A DNA stretch of 7,397 nt from Candidatus Hydrogenedentota bacterium (GCA_026387845.1 JAPLKX010000247.1:1-7397), one strand, 5' to 3'. Positions 1 through 6,754 are shown, counted from the first letter of the stretch. The notes: generated by a model not told the origin, from the letters alone. Made by a program: numbers and translations.

Positions 1-180
1 GCCTACGCGGATCTCGGCGAGCCGCGCAAGGCCATCGAGTACCACGAGCAGGCGCTCAAGATTGACCGCGAGATCGGCGACCGGCGCGGCGAAGGTCAGG
101 ACTTGGGCAACCTCGGGGTCGCCTACGCGGAACTCGGCGAGCCGCGCAAGGCCATCGAGTACCACGAGCAGGCGCTCTAG
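1..180 (+). CDS. TPR-repeat protein, 5' end outside window, ending at in-frame TAG
   Basis: Frame 1 is open from the first base and reads as tandem 40-residue tetratricopeptide repeats, with the recurring core AYAELGEPRKAIEYHEQAL followed by IDREIGDRRGE. This is the long TPR variant (TPR_12 / kinesin-light-chain style) that forms paired helices for protein-protein contact. The 120-bp unit at 1-120 and the next from 121 are nearly identical over their first 90 bases (three differences), which points to recent unit duplication or gene conversion. One of the three differences turns the Lys codon AAG (58-60) into TAG (178-180), ending the frame. No start codon, N-terminal domain or promoter is in view. 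TPR arrays of this kind are often the C-terminal part of larger signalling or NTPase proteins, but nothing here shows which. The TPR call is secure; the function is unknown. Confidence 0.85.
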   Translation, partial: AYADLGEPRKAIEYHEQALKIDREIGDRRGEGQDLGNLGVAYAELGEPRKAIEYHEQAL

Positions 181-378
181 ATTGACCGCGAGATCGGCGA
201 CCGGCGAGGCGAGGCGACAGATCTCCACAATCTTGCAGTCACACTTGCCAAGACTGGCCGCCGCGACGAGGCGATTGCCTCCGCGGAGCGGGCCCTCGAG
301 ATTTTCGAGCAGATCGAAAGCCCTCATGCCGCCAAGGCCCGCGCCCAGCTTGAACGGCTTCGGGAAAGCGCTCGTTGA
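181..378 (+). pseudogene. C-terminal TPR remnant downstream of the TAG codon
   Basis: The same frame stays open for 65 codons after the TAG and ends at TGA 376-378. It continues the TPR pattern: IDREIGDRRGEATDLHNLAV, then a diverged last repeat with TLAKTGRRDEAIASAERALE and a helical, charged tail ending in RESAR. Degenerate final repeats are usual at the end of a TPR array, so this was once the true C terminus. No ribosome-binding site or good start lies near 181, so independent translation is unlikely. The rest of the frame is intact, which suggests the nonsense change is recent, or is a sequencing or assembly error inside near-identical repeats. Confidence 0.7.
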
Positions 379-513
379 AAGTCCCCAAGCCCGAACACCA
401 ACACAATCCGCCAGCCCGTGAGGAAGCCTCCACAATAACAAGCGGCGCACGCCGGGTGGTCGGCATATTCCCCAACGTGCCTTCCTGCGACCGGCTGGCC
501 CCATCCACCCCTG

Positions 514-583
514 CTCTTATTCATCCTTCATCCTTCATCCTTCATCCTTCATCCTTTGTCCTTCGCACTCTCATCCGTCCTAC
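514..583 (-). repeat. Phased heptamer block, mainly TCATCCT x5
   Basis: Five exact TCATCCT units (521-555) are followed in strict 7-nt phase by TTGTCCT (556-562) and TCGCACT (563-569), with looser units on either side. Read on the minus strand the units are TGAAGGA, CAAAGGA and CGAAGGA, then AGTG, the motif of the large array at 7102. The block lies about 140 bases after the TPR gene and encodes nothing. It belongs to the same kind of extragenic heptamer repeat as the blocks at 6760 and 7102. Confidence 0.85.
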
Positions 584-603
584 AGGTCCCATATGTCCTA
601 TTC
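577..603 (+). repeat. Short 9-nt tandem repeat, GTCC + 5 nt, three units
   Basis: GTCC recurs at 577, 586 and 595, each followed by a variable pentamer (TACAG, CATAT, TATTC). The period is nine bases, so it changes from the seven-base period of the adjoining block without a gap. Only three units are present, and the spacer bases vary, so chance cannot be excluded. Confidence 0.45.
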
Positions 604-628
604 CCTCCGGCGTCCGCCCTGCTTTTCG

Positions 629-658
629 TGCCCGCCTCCAAAACCGCCGCGGCGGGCA
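629..658. repeat. 8-bp inverted repeat with a GC palindrome in the right half
   Basis: TGCCCGCC (629-636) is the exact reverse complement of GGCGGGCA (651-658), with a 14-base loop. The loop end and right arm also form a perfect 12-bp palindrome, CCGCCGCGGCGG (644-655), so two alternative hairpins compete. No T-run follows on either strand, so it is not a standard intrinsic terminator, although it sits between the TPR gene and the next transcription unit. Confidence 0.5.
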
Positions 659-776
659 TTATCACAGGGACCGAAACACCTTGGGAGGGAAGTTTCTACT
701 CACCGTTTAGGAACGTTACACTCCCCTGCGCAGCCTTTCCTCCTTAATACGCATACAACAGCAAGGCGTTTCGCTC

Positions 777-805
777 TTGACATACACAAGATATTGTGGT
801 ATTAG
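777..805 (+). promoter_or_regulatory. Candidate sigma70 promoter, upstream copy
   Basis: A consensus TTGACA (777-782) is followed by a 17-base spacer and TATTAG (800-805), with a TGG extended -10 just before it (797-799). Transcription would start near 812, at a GGGGCCCC palindrome (805-812). The next plausible gene start is 1172, so the product would be either a very long leader for the operon at 1172 or a separate non-coding RNA. No terminator is evident between this promoter and the next one. Confidence 0.5.
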
Positions 806-945
806 GGGCCCCGTAAAAATGCCAACAACCAAAACGGACACTCTCCTCTCGCGCCAAAGCCGGCATTTGCCGGCCTCAATTGCGCCCCCGCATTTCGCGC
901 CCGCTTTTTCCCTTTCCGTCCTACAGCGTCAATCAGTTAAAACGC

Positions 946-974
946 TTGACTGCCATGTCATCCTTTGCTATGCT
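946..974 (+). promoter_or_regulatory. Candidate sigma70 promoter for the 1172-2698 gene pair
   Basis: TTGACT (946-951), a 17-base spacer and TATGCT (969-974), preceded by TGC (966-968), give a good extended -10 promoter. The predicted start is near 981, inside a perfect palindrome ACTTAAGT (979-986). A 6-bp inverted repeat TCATCC (958-963) / GGATGA (991-996) brackets the -10 box and start site, as a repressor site might. The leader to the ATG at 1172 would be about 190 nt. Confidence 0.6.
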
Positions 975-1171
975 AATTACTTAAGTCTTGGGATGATGGC
1001 TGCGGTTCGATCTGTCTGCTTCAATAAGCATGCGCGAGGCCACATGCTATCCTGTTCCCAAGCAAAAAAGGAATGGAATTTGCTGCTAATCTCCAAGGCA
1101 GTACTTTTTTATAGCCCGTACATCCCGTCACAGGTTCAAAACGCCCCGTGGATTTTTCTGAGGAGTGGATG

Positions 1172-2035
1172 ATGGCCCAATGCGCGTGTCACGATGCTAA
1201 CCCTCTTGATGCCATGTGGGGCGGCATGCAAGGCGGAATCCTACTCGTTGTAGCAACCGTCCAGAGTCCCGAGGGAAATGCCGCTGCCGTCGGGGAACTC
1301 GACGTGGTTCCCGTTGTGGCAGACCTTCTCGAGATGCTCTACCCCGACCGCGTGGCGGCCCCCGTCTTTTCTTCGGATGTAAAATGCTTTCCCAGCTTTC
1401 GTAACGGCAAGTGGAAAGAGTTCAATCTGGTCTTGTTCGGCGGCCCCCTCACCAACTCTTACACTCGAAACGTGCTCAAAGACGCGCACGGACTCAAATG
1501 CGCCTTCGTACGCAACAAGCACGCTGTTCGAGTGCCCGGCCTTCCACCCCAGGAAACCTTCTACTTGAAGAAGCCCAATGGATTTGTCGAGCGCGACTGG
1601 GGCCTCTTTTATCGAATGAAGAGCCCCTACGCCCGCAACCGGCGCGTCTATGTCTTCGCCGGGTGCACTACACAAGGCACCGCCGCCGCCGCGTCCTGTT
1701 CCCTTATCGACTCGCTGATCCCATTCCTGCTGAAAAAAAACACAGCGTCGAACCGCCCTAAGAACGGCGCCTTCAACGAAGCCGCTATTCTTGTTACCCG
1801 ACACATGGCCGATGACTGCGTACAACGCGATATTCAAGTCAAATACCCAAGACCAAGCCATGTCGAACATAACCCTCGGGCGTTAAAAACCGCAAAGCTG
1901 CGATTCCTCCACTATCGCGCTCTGCCGGAAGCCCCACCGCTGGGCGAGCTAAGTTTTCCCGAGCCCGCTCTAAAAGAACTCTATGCAAGTTTTGACGCCT
2001 TCAAGACGAAAATGAGAGGCCTGATTACGCTTTAG
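1172..2035 (+). CDS. Conserved-looking protein of unknown function (287 aa), first gene of a pair
   Basis: I do not recognise the family with confidence. ATG 1172 is chosen because GAGGAG (1160-1165) lies six bases upstream; GTG 1148 and ATG 1169 are in frame but poorly spaced. The sequence alternates hydrophobic strands and helices, like an alpha/beta (Rossmann-like) fold: a strand at about 22-30 (GILLVVATV), a helix at 41-57, a strand plus glycine turn with LVLFGGPLTN at 86-95, a second region with ERDWGLFYRMKSPY at 140-153, then RRVYVFAGCTTQGTAAAA at 157-174, where a strand leads into a small-residue loop and helix, then a strand at 204-209 (AAILVT). The GGPxTN and GTAAAA stretches look like ligand-binding turns, possibly for a nucleotide; that is inference. 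There is no signal peptide or membrane segment, so it is probably cytoplasmic. It lies 45 nt before the DTGAS gene and is likely co-transcribed from 946-974. Confidence 0.8.
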   Translation: MAQCACHDANPLDAMWGGMQGGILLVVATVQSPEGNAAAVGELDVVPVVADLLEMLYPDRVAAPVFSSDVKCFPSFRNGKWKEFNLVLFGGPLTNSYTRNVLKDAHGLKCAFVRNKHAVRVPGLPPQETFYLKKPNGFVERDWGLFYRMKSPYARNRRVYVFAGCTTQGTAAAASCSLIDSLIPFLLKKNTASNRPKNGAFNEAAILVTRHMADDCVQRDIQVKYPRPSHVEHNPRALKTAKLRFLHYRALPEAPPLGELSFPEPALKELYASFDAFKTKMRGLITL

Positions 2036-2080
2036 CGTTCTCTATTTACTGGGGAAACAAGACCATTAGAGGGAAATCCT

Positions 2081-2698
2081 GTGCCAGTGTCGTGTCAACG
2101 TTTTGATGCTCGCGGTAAAATTCCCCCCAATTCCCCTTTCTTCGCCGACAAAGTCGACGGCACTTCGCACTCCGCTCTGCAGTTGCGCGTGTTCTCTGAA
2201 GCTTATGCCTACAAAACCATTCTGGAGATCAGAAAATTCGTCGAGTCGCAGAACAACTTCGTACACGCCATTATCGACACCGGAGCCTCGGTACTGGCGC
2301 TCAACATCGAAGACGCCGGCAACGCGTTCTGTATACCCGACGTACAACTCACAAATGCAATCGAGCGAAAGCAGGACCTCGCCCTAAAAGACGGAACCAA
2401 GCTTAACTACAGACGTTTCGACTCTGCCGCAGGTCCCGCCTACACTTTGCACACTCATACCGTGGTCGCTTACCTCAATACGTGCACCAAACTCCTTAAT
2501 CTCATCTGTTGCCGGGATACAAAAAGGGTCTACCGCGTTCCCACCATTATCACCAAGGGCAAATACTCATGCGCAGGCTATCCAATTCTGCGGCTGTTCA
2601 ATATGGATGTGCTCGGCTGGAAAAAGGAAACTACTATGCTCGTCCCCTTTTCGTTTGTGTACGAAAAGGAAACCGAACACGGCGCACCCCGCAGATGA
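2081..2698 (+). CDS. Putative retropepsin-like aspartic peptidase (205 aa), second gene of the pair
   Basis: The GTG start at 2081 has GAGGG (2069-2073) seven bases upstream, and no later in-frame start would keep the core. Residues 62-73 read HAIIDTGASVLA: two hydrophobic residues, then Asp66-Thr-Gly-Ala-Ser, then a hydrophobic strand. This is the catalytic signature of clan AA aspartic peptidases (retropepsin and bacterial retropepsin-like families). About 100 residues later PILRLFNMDVLGW (168-180) resembles the second conserved element of that fold, usually written hLGxDhL, although the usual glycine is not in place. The region between (about 100-165) is strand-rich. Such single-domain enzymes act as dimers, one Asp per subunit. 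Length fits a peptidase domain plus an N-terminal extension of about 45 residues. No signal peptide is visible. It is co-directional with the gene at 1172 and probably translated from the same mRNA. If the motif is fortuitous, the protein is simply hypothetical. Confidence 0.6.
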   Translation: MPVSCQRFDARGKIPPNSPFFADKVDGTSHSALQLRVFSEAYAYKTILEIRKFVESQNNFVHAIIDTGASVLALNIEDAGNAFCIPDVQLTNAIERKQDLALKDGTKLNYRRFDSAAGPAYTLHTHTVVAYLNTCTKLLNLICCRDTKRVYRVPTIITKGKYSCAGYPILRLFNMDVLGWKKETTMLVPFSFVYEKETEHGAPRR

Positions 2699-2726
2699 AA
2701 AAGCCGCACGCCCGTGGGTTCTTCTT
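2698..2726. terminator. Weak bidirectional terminator between convergent genes
   Basis: CC(G)CAC (2704-2709), loop GCCC (2710-2713) and GTGGG (2714-2718) form a 5-bp stem with one bulged base. On the plus strand it is followed by TTCTTCTT (2719-2726). On the minus strand it is followed by a run of five T (complement of 2698-2702). It lies exactly between the stop of the DTGAS gene (2696-2698) and the stop of the minus-strand gene (2739-2741). The stem is short, so this is a tentative call. Confidence 0.4.
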
Positions 2727-2738
2727 AAGCCTTCCCGC

Positions 2739-4931
2739 TTAACCTCGACCGGAAACCCCCACCCGCACCCACTTCTCCGTCACCCGCATCAGCGCCCGCG
2801 GCACTTCCCCCTCCCACCCCTGCAACATCCCCTGCCACCGCCCCCTCCCATCTCTCCAAAACGCCACGTCCGCGCGCTCGTCCAACTCAATCTCAAAACG
2901 ACCCACCTTAAACCGCTTCAGACCCCCTGCCGCCATCGCCTCCACCTTCCCACGCTTATTCAGCCGCACCGCCGCCACACCCACCGCATCAAACGTCACC
3001 TCATGCCCCCTGACATTCACCGTCCCCCGGATCGGGTCCCCCATCACATCGCCTTTACCCGACGCCAGGATCAACGTACCATCCAAAAGCCGGCACCAAC
3101 CGCTCGGCTCCGGCATCACCGACTCCGCAAAACCCGCCACGCCCCGTCGCGTACCCCGCGTCTGCGCCTCCACGCCCGACTCACTCAGATACTCAATAAT
3201 ATCCCGTGCGCAATCCACCCCACTCCCGCGGATCATCTCCGCCGGCAGCGCACCAGCCCCGTCGAACTCGTTCCCCCAGAAATCACGCGTCCACTCCCCA
3301 ACCCGGTACAACCGCGTCGGACCTCCAACCGCCTTCCTGAAAAATTCCGCCACGGACGGACGTTCCCACTCCGGGTTGTACAACACCGCCGCCCTGTACC
3401 GCTGCGCACCGTACTCCACCCCGCCGTCGCCCCCGATCCTCAACGCCCCGCTCGATATCTCGCTGCTCGGGATCAGGTCCGCATAATACCCCACCGCCCA
3501 CAGCGCGTCCGTCACCTCAAGCCCAACGTCCGCAAACCCCTCTCCCGTCCAATTCAACGACGACGGATGACCAAAGATCACCGCCACAGGGCAATCCACC
3601 GGCGACGTCGAAATCAGGTTCAGCAACCGCACACGCCGCTCCGCTCGAAGCAAGTTGCCTCCGAGCAGCGACGTCGTCCGGTCCACCGAATCGTTCGGAT
3701 ACAACGGATGAAAATTCATCCGCCCGCCACCCAGCACGTGACGCCAAAGATCTTCCTCATACGACTTGATGTCCCGGTCGTAATACATGTTGTACCAAAC
3801 CGCCGACCCCCACTTCTTCGCAAGCGCCGTCCGCGCGCAAAACGGTGTCGCCTCGTCCGTCTGCGCCAAGTCCCGCCGAACGCCCCACCAATCCAACCCG
3901 TTCTTGAACGCCTCCTCCGGCGTCGGAAACGGAAACCACGTCGGATGCGTCCCGCTCATCGCCTCCGCGCCAAACACCTCTTTGATGCCCGCGTAAAAAG
4001 CGTTCTCAACCTCCACGTTCCGCTGACGGTTCATCTCCATATAGCAATTAATCGCCGCTGACCGCGCACCTTCCCGGCCACGCTCGCCCTTCACCATCAG
4101 CAACACATCCCGCGCCAAATCTTTCCCCGGCCGCCTGCGGCCGTACGCCCTTGCCATCGAATCCGAATACCACACGTCGTCCGTCCTCGGCTTGAACCGC
4201 CCCGGAAAACCCCACTCATCCTTGCACGCACCCGCCAACGCCACATCCGCGTACTGGTCGAGAATCCCATGCTCAAACTCGATCAAATGCGCCGCATACA
4301 CGTCCGGCGTAAACAACGTAAACGCCGCCAGAACATACGCCGTCCGCCCCCCGTTTCCCGCACCGCACCCGATCACTACCGCAACTCCGTCCTTGTCCGC
4401 CCGCTCCACCCGGCACCGCCCCGTGATGTCCTCCACCGTCCCCGGCTCGATGCCCGCCGGCCCAGCCACACCCGAATAAACTCGCAGCACCCGACCACCG
4501 ATCGAATCGTACCCACGCGTCTTCCCCGTGTAATGATCACCCAGGTTCAACGGTTCCACCTCGATCCGCACCTCGCCCGAACCCGACATCGCCGCCTCAC
4601 GCACCCGCACAATCTCCTGCATCTCACCCGGATACTTGTCCATAAACGCCTGCCGCGCCAAACGCACGTCCAAATCCATCACCATCCCCAGCCCCTTCTC
4701 ACGCCCATACGCCGCCGCTGCCTTGATCTGATCGTGTACCCCCGCGGCCGTCACCTCCACCGGATAACGAATGCTCGTCGTCAACAACTCCAAATCCGTC
4801 CGCTCTGCGTACACATCCAGAAAACGCTTGTAACCCTCCGGCCGAAATTCCTCCTCCGACCAAAACCAGCAACCAAGCCCCGGCAACGGCGCCCCCGCCA
4901 ACACGCACACCAGCAAAAGTACCTGCAACAT
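2739..4931 (-). CDS. Secreted GH42-like glycoside hydrolase-family protein (730 aa)
   Basis: ATG 4931 has GGAGG eight bases upstream (4944-4940) and opens with a hydrophobic export segment (residues 2-20, LQVLLLVCVLAG), so the frame upstream to 5108 is probably untranslated. GTG 4946 would add a positively charged EERR n-region and is the main alternative. Residues about 25-440 look like an alpha/beta barrel: LGMVMDLDV (81-89), VRIEVEPLNL (121-130), ACKDEWGFPG (235-244), the aromatic run WYSDSMARAY (254-263), GTHPTWFPFP (327-336), LAQTDEATPF (355-364) and GSAVWYNMYY (375-384). Glu239 and Asp359/Glu360 are candidate catalytic acids. Residues 447-545 (PVAVIFGHPS, VGYYADLIPSSEI, YRAAVLYNPEW) resemble the amidotransferase-like trimerisation domain of GH42 beta-galactosidases. 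The rest is beta-rich. Overall similarity is at fold level only, so substrate and activity are not claimed. Cys21 follows GLG, but the lipobox is not canonical. The gene stands alone, convergent with the pair at 1172-2698. Confidence 0.75.
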   Translation of the reverse strand: MLQVLLLVCVLAGAPLPGLGCWFWSEEEFRPEGYKRFLDVYAERTDLELLTTSIRYPVEVTAAGVHDQIKAAAAYGREKGLGMVMDLDVRLARQAFMDKYPGEMQEIVRVREAAMSGSGEVRIEVEPLNLGDHYTGKTRGYDSIGGRVLRVYSGVAGPAGIEPGTVEDITGRCRVERADKDGVAVVIGCGAGNGGRTAYVLAAFTLFTPDVYAAHLIEFEHGILDQYADVALAGACKDEWGFPGRFKPRTDDVWYSDSMARAYGRRRPGKDLARDVLLMVKGERGREGARSAAINCYMEMNRQRNVEVENAFYAGIKEVFGAEAMSGTHPTWFPFPTPEEAFKNGLDWWGVRRDLAQTDEATPFCARTALAKKWGSAVWYNMYYDRDIKSYEEDLWRHVLGGGRMNFHPLYPNDSVDRTTSLLGGNLLRAERRVRLLNLISTSPVDCPVAVIFGHPSSLNWTGEGFADVGLEVTDALWAVGYYADLIPSSEISSGALRIGGDGGVEYGAQRYRAAVLYNPEWERPSVAEFFRKAVGGPTRLYRVGEWTRDFWGNEFDGAGALPAEMIRGSGVDCARDIIEYLSESGVEAQTRGTRRGVAGFAESVMPEPSGWCRLLDGTLILASGKGDVMGDPIRGTVNVRGHEVTFDAVGVAAVRLNKRGKVEAMAAGGLKRFKVGRFEIELDERADVAFWRDGRGRWQGMLQGWEGEVPRALMRVTEKWVRVGVSGRG

Positions 4932-5040
4932 CCTCCGTTCCTCCACACCCCCAGTCTGCACAACTTCACCTCCCCCCGCAACCCCCGCCGCCCATCCCCA
5001 GCCCCCAAGGTACCCCTGAAAAAATATTTGCCACAACATC

Positions 5041-5069
5041 TTGACGTGGCACGGCCTCTTGTGTACAAT
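5041..5069 (+). promoter_or_regulatory. Strong sigma70 promoter of the 43-aa histone-like gene
   Basis: TTGACG (5041-5046), exactly 17 bases, then TACAAT (5064-5069). Transcription should start near 5076, giving a leader of about 50 nt that contains a hairpin and an excellent ribosome-binding site. The promoter lies in the gap between divergent genes. Confidence 0.75.
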
Positions 5070-5083
5070 ATGTAGTGTTAACC

Positions 5084-5099
5084 CTCGGGGGAACCCGAG
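5084..5099 (+). promoter_or_regulatory. 5'UTR hairpin with a GNRA-type tetraloop
   Basis: CTCGGG (5084-5089) and CCCGAG (5094-5099) pair perfectly around GGAA (5090-5093), a GNRA-class stable tetraloop. The hairpin starts about 8 nt from the predicted transcript start and ends 11 nt before the ribosome-binding site. It leaves that site open, so it more likely protects the 5' end than blocks translation; this role is inferred. Confidence 0.55.
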
Positions 5100-5127
5100 C
5101 AAACTCAATTAAGGAGGAGAAACGGCA

Positions 5128-5259
5128 ATGCCAGTAGCAAAGAAGAAAGCTGCACCGAAGAAGAAAGCCGCGAAGAAAGTCGCGAAGAAAGTCGCGAAGA
5201 AACCCGTAGCGAAGAAAAGGGTCGTGAAGAAGGCAGCCGCGAAAAAGTGCTGCAAGTAG
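5128..5259 (+). CDS. Lys/Ala-rich histone H1-like small basic protein (43 aa)
   Basis: This short gene has AAGGAGGAG (5111-5119) eight bases before ATG 5128 and ends at TAG 5257-5259. Of 43 residues, 19 are Lys, one Arg, 11 Ala and six Val, built from degenerate repeats of the type VAKK and KKAA (for example KKVAKKVAKKPVAKK). It matches the low-complexity basic tails of bacterial histone H1-like proteins, such as chlamydial Hc1/Hc2 and AlgP-type C termini, which bind DNA or RNA by charge. It is only the tail: there is no globular domain. The C terminus, CCK, carries two adjacent cysteines, unusual for this class, which might allow disulfide linkage or metal binding. Its own strong promoter, leader hairpin and terminator make a complete monocistronic unit and suggest high expression. 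The coding call is strong because all signals agree; nucleoid or RNA binding is inferred from composition. Confidence 0.85.
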   Translation: MPVAKKKAAPKKKAAKKVAKKVAKKPVAKKRVVKKAAAKKCCK

Positions 5260-5292
5260 CCGAAGTCGAGTTTTAGCAGGGCCGGATCTGTT

Positions 5293-6746
5293 TTACCGGC
5301 GAGATTGCACCGAACGCGAAGCAGTTTGCGCGTCCGGTGCTCTTTTTCTGGTCAGGGCGAGGCCGAGGAACGCGACGAGGAACGGGTCGATCTCGAACCG
5401 GTACCGGTTGGTTTCGGCGAGTTCGACGAGGATGCTGAGGCCGGTGACGTAGATGACGGTGAAGGCCATGAACAGCAGGGCGGCGCGCTGGGCGGTTGTG
5501 TGGCGGCGCGACCACAATCCGAGCCATCCCCCGTACGCCATCAGCAGCGGCATGCCGATCAGCAGCGAGAGGTAGGGGACGTGGCGGGACGCGCCGAGTT
5601 GGGGGATCAACCGGCTCACGGGCACGTTGATCTTGAGGGTCAAGAGGTCGTAGGCCTTTACGAGCCATTGGAGCCGGGGGGCAGTGAGCGGCATGGGCGA
5701 GAAATAGGTGAGCCCCGCCCACGCGGTTGTACACAAGAACAATTTTGGCCGCGCCCGGATCACGTATAGTGCGTCTTTCATGTAAATATCGGACACGGCG
5801 ATCTGGGAGAGGTGGTTGTAGTTGACCTCGCCGGTTGATTTGGTGGTTTGTCGCAGCACGGGGATGTTTTCGTAGCCGGCGACGTCGCGTATGTCCGGCG
5901 GGTAATATTCGACCGCATAGAACCGCTCGACCAGCGACACCTTCGAGATCTTGCCTTCGTCTGCGAGACGGACGCGTTCGTCCCACGGCAGGTTGCCGAC
6001 GGTTTTGATCCACGGGCTTTTTCCGAGGAAAGAAAAGACGGAAACTTGTCGAAAAGCACATAATTCTTTGCGTAAAACGAGAACAAAATCACCCCGGGTA
6101 TCAGCGCCATCCACAAAACCTGCCTGCGGTATCCTCGCATCACGGCCGCAACCGCGCACGCGATCAACACGTAATACCCAAGGTGGTACATCGACCGGAT
6201 TCCGCACAGCAGAAACAGGCTGATGAAGAAAGCCCAACCGCGCGAGGAGACTCGCGTCCGCAGGTAGGTTTCGAGCAACAGCGCGGCGGCCACCAGCAGC
6301 GTGGCGCATTGAAGCGTGTAGACCAGCACGTGCTCGAACACCAGGAACGTCGGGCTCAGCACAAACAGCGTCGACGTGGCGAGCGCGACGCTCTTGCGGA
6401 CGCCGAGCCGCGTCTGCAACACCAGCACGAGCACGTACAGCGCCAGACCGTTCAACAAAAACAGCGCGTGGAACACCGGCGCCTCGTGGCCTGGGAACAG
6501 TTTGAGGATTGCGCCGAGCGCGAGGTTGTACAGCGGCGGCTGGACGTGGAGGTAGAACACGGACTCGAGCAGGCGCGTCCGCAGCAGGACCGGGTCGGCG
6601 TAATGGGCGAACATCCCGAGCGGCGCCATGTCGAATCGCAGGCCCAGCGCCAGCGCCAGCGCATGAAACAAAACGAAGATGGCCGTTTGAAGAGCGGCCA
6701 AGAATTTCCACGAGGCGTTGTCGAGGTTGTCAATTAGGCGGCGCAT
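5293..6746 (-). pseudogene. Frameshifted multi-pass membrane glycosyltransferase-like gene (PMT/ArnT type)
   Basis: Two overlapping minus-strand frames each carry half of one membrane protein. From ATG 6746 the first frame encodes residues 1 to about 235 with at least five hydrophobic segments, including FLAALQTAIFVLFHALALAL (15-34), then HYADPVLLRTRLLESVFYLH and VQPPLYN in the first loop, and AKNYVLFDKF at 226-235. After that it becomes Ser/Arg/Thr/Pro-rich noise. The second frame takes over with LGKSPWIKTV, a soluble stretch (VERFYAVEYYPPDIRD), two or three more membrane segments and ETNRYRFEIDPFLVAFLGLA near the end. Adding one base near 6042-6010 gives a continuous protein of about 484 residues. 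Acidic first loop, HVQPPLYN and the late RYRFEIDP region are typical of PMT/ArnT-like lipid-linked sugar transferases, which act at the outer face of the inner membrane. Target unknown. No Shine-Dalgarno motif precedes ATG 6746. Confidence 0.75.
5307..5349 (+). terminator. Rho-independent terminator of the 43-aa gene
   Basis: GCACCG (5307-5312) pairs with CGGTGC (5335-5340) and ACGCG (5314-5318) with CGCGT (5329-5333), with one A/C mismatch between them and a 10-base loop, followed by TCTTTTTCT (5341-5349). It lies inside the last codons of the convergent membrane gene. There is no T-run on the minus strand, so it acts on the small gene only. A smaller hairpin, GCCGG (5281-5285) / CCGGC (5296-5300), precedes it. 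Confidence 0.85.
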
Positions 6747-6754
6747 TGGGGGCT

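Larger units (their letters stand above)
379..1171. other. Non-coding interval of about 790 bases
   Basis: I see no credible gene on either strand. The short open frames here lack ribosome-binding sites and have protein-unlike composition. The interval holds the 7-nt repeat block (514-583), the 9-nt repeat (577-603), an 8-bp inverted repeat (629-658) and two rightward promoters (777-805, 946-974). It also has a tight hairpin, GCCGGC-ATTT-GCCGGC, at 859-874, with no T-run after it, so it is not an intrinsic terminator. A 6-bp inverted repeat (AGCATG/CATGCT) lies at about 1027-1048 in the presumed leader of the downstream operon. Confidence 0.7.

Noticed and set aside
178..180. TAG recoded as an amino acid in the TPR gene
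   Set aside because: TAG is the natural terminal stop of the gene at 1172 and of the 43-aa gene, so ordinary stop use is simpler. A point change or error explains the TPR case.
777..1172. Plus-strand frame of 131 residues before the gene pair
   Set aside because: No ribosome-binding site, mixed composition without domain pattern, and it covers two promoters. It is better read as leader DNA.
1241..1870. Minus-strand frame of 209 residues opposite the first gene of the pair
   Set aside because: It lies fully antisense to a gene with ribosome-binding site, promoter and partner; I see no signals of its own.
2607..4061. Plus-strand frame of 484 residues, rich in Pro, His and Arg
   Set aside because: It is the antisense of the GC-rich GH42-like gene; composition is protein-unlike and there is no ribosome-binding site.
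4932..5108. N-terminal extension of the minus-strand GH42-like gene to 5108
   Set aside because: It would bury the export signal at residue 60, overlap the promoter of the 43-aa gene, and ignore the well-placed ribosome-binding site before 4931.
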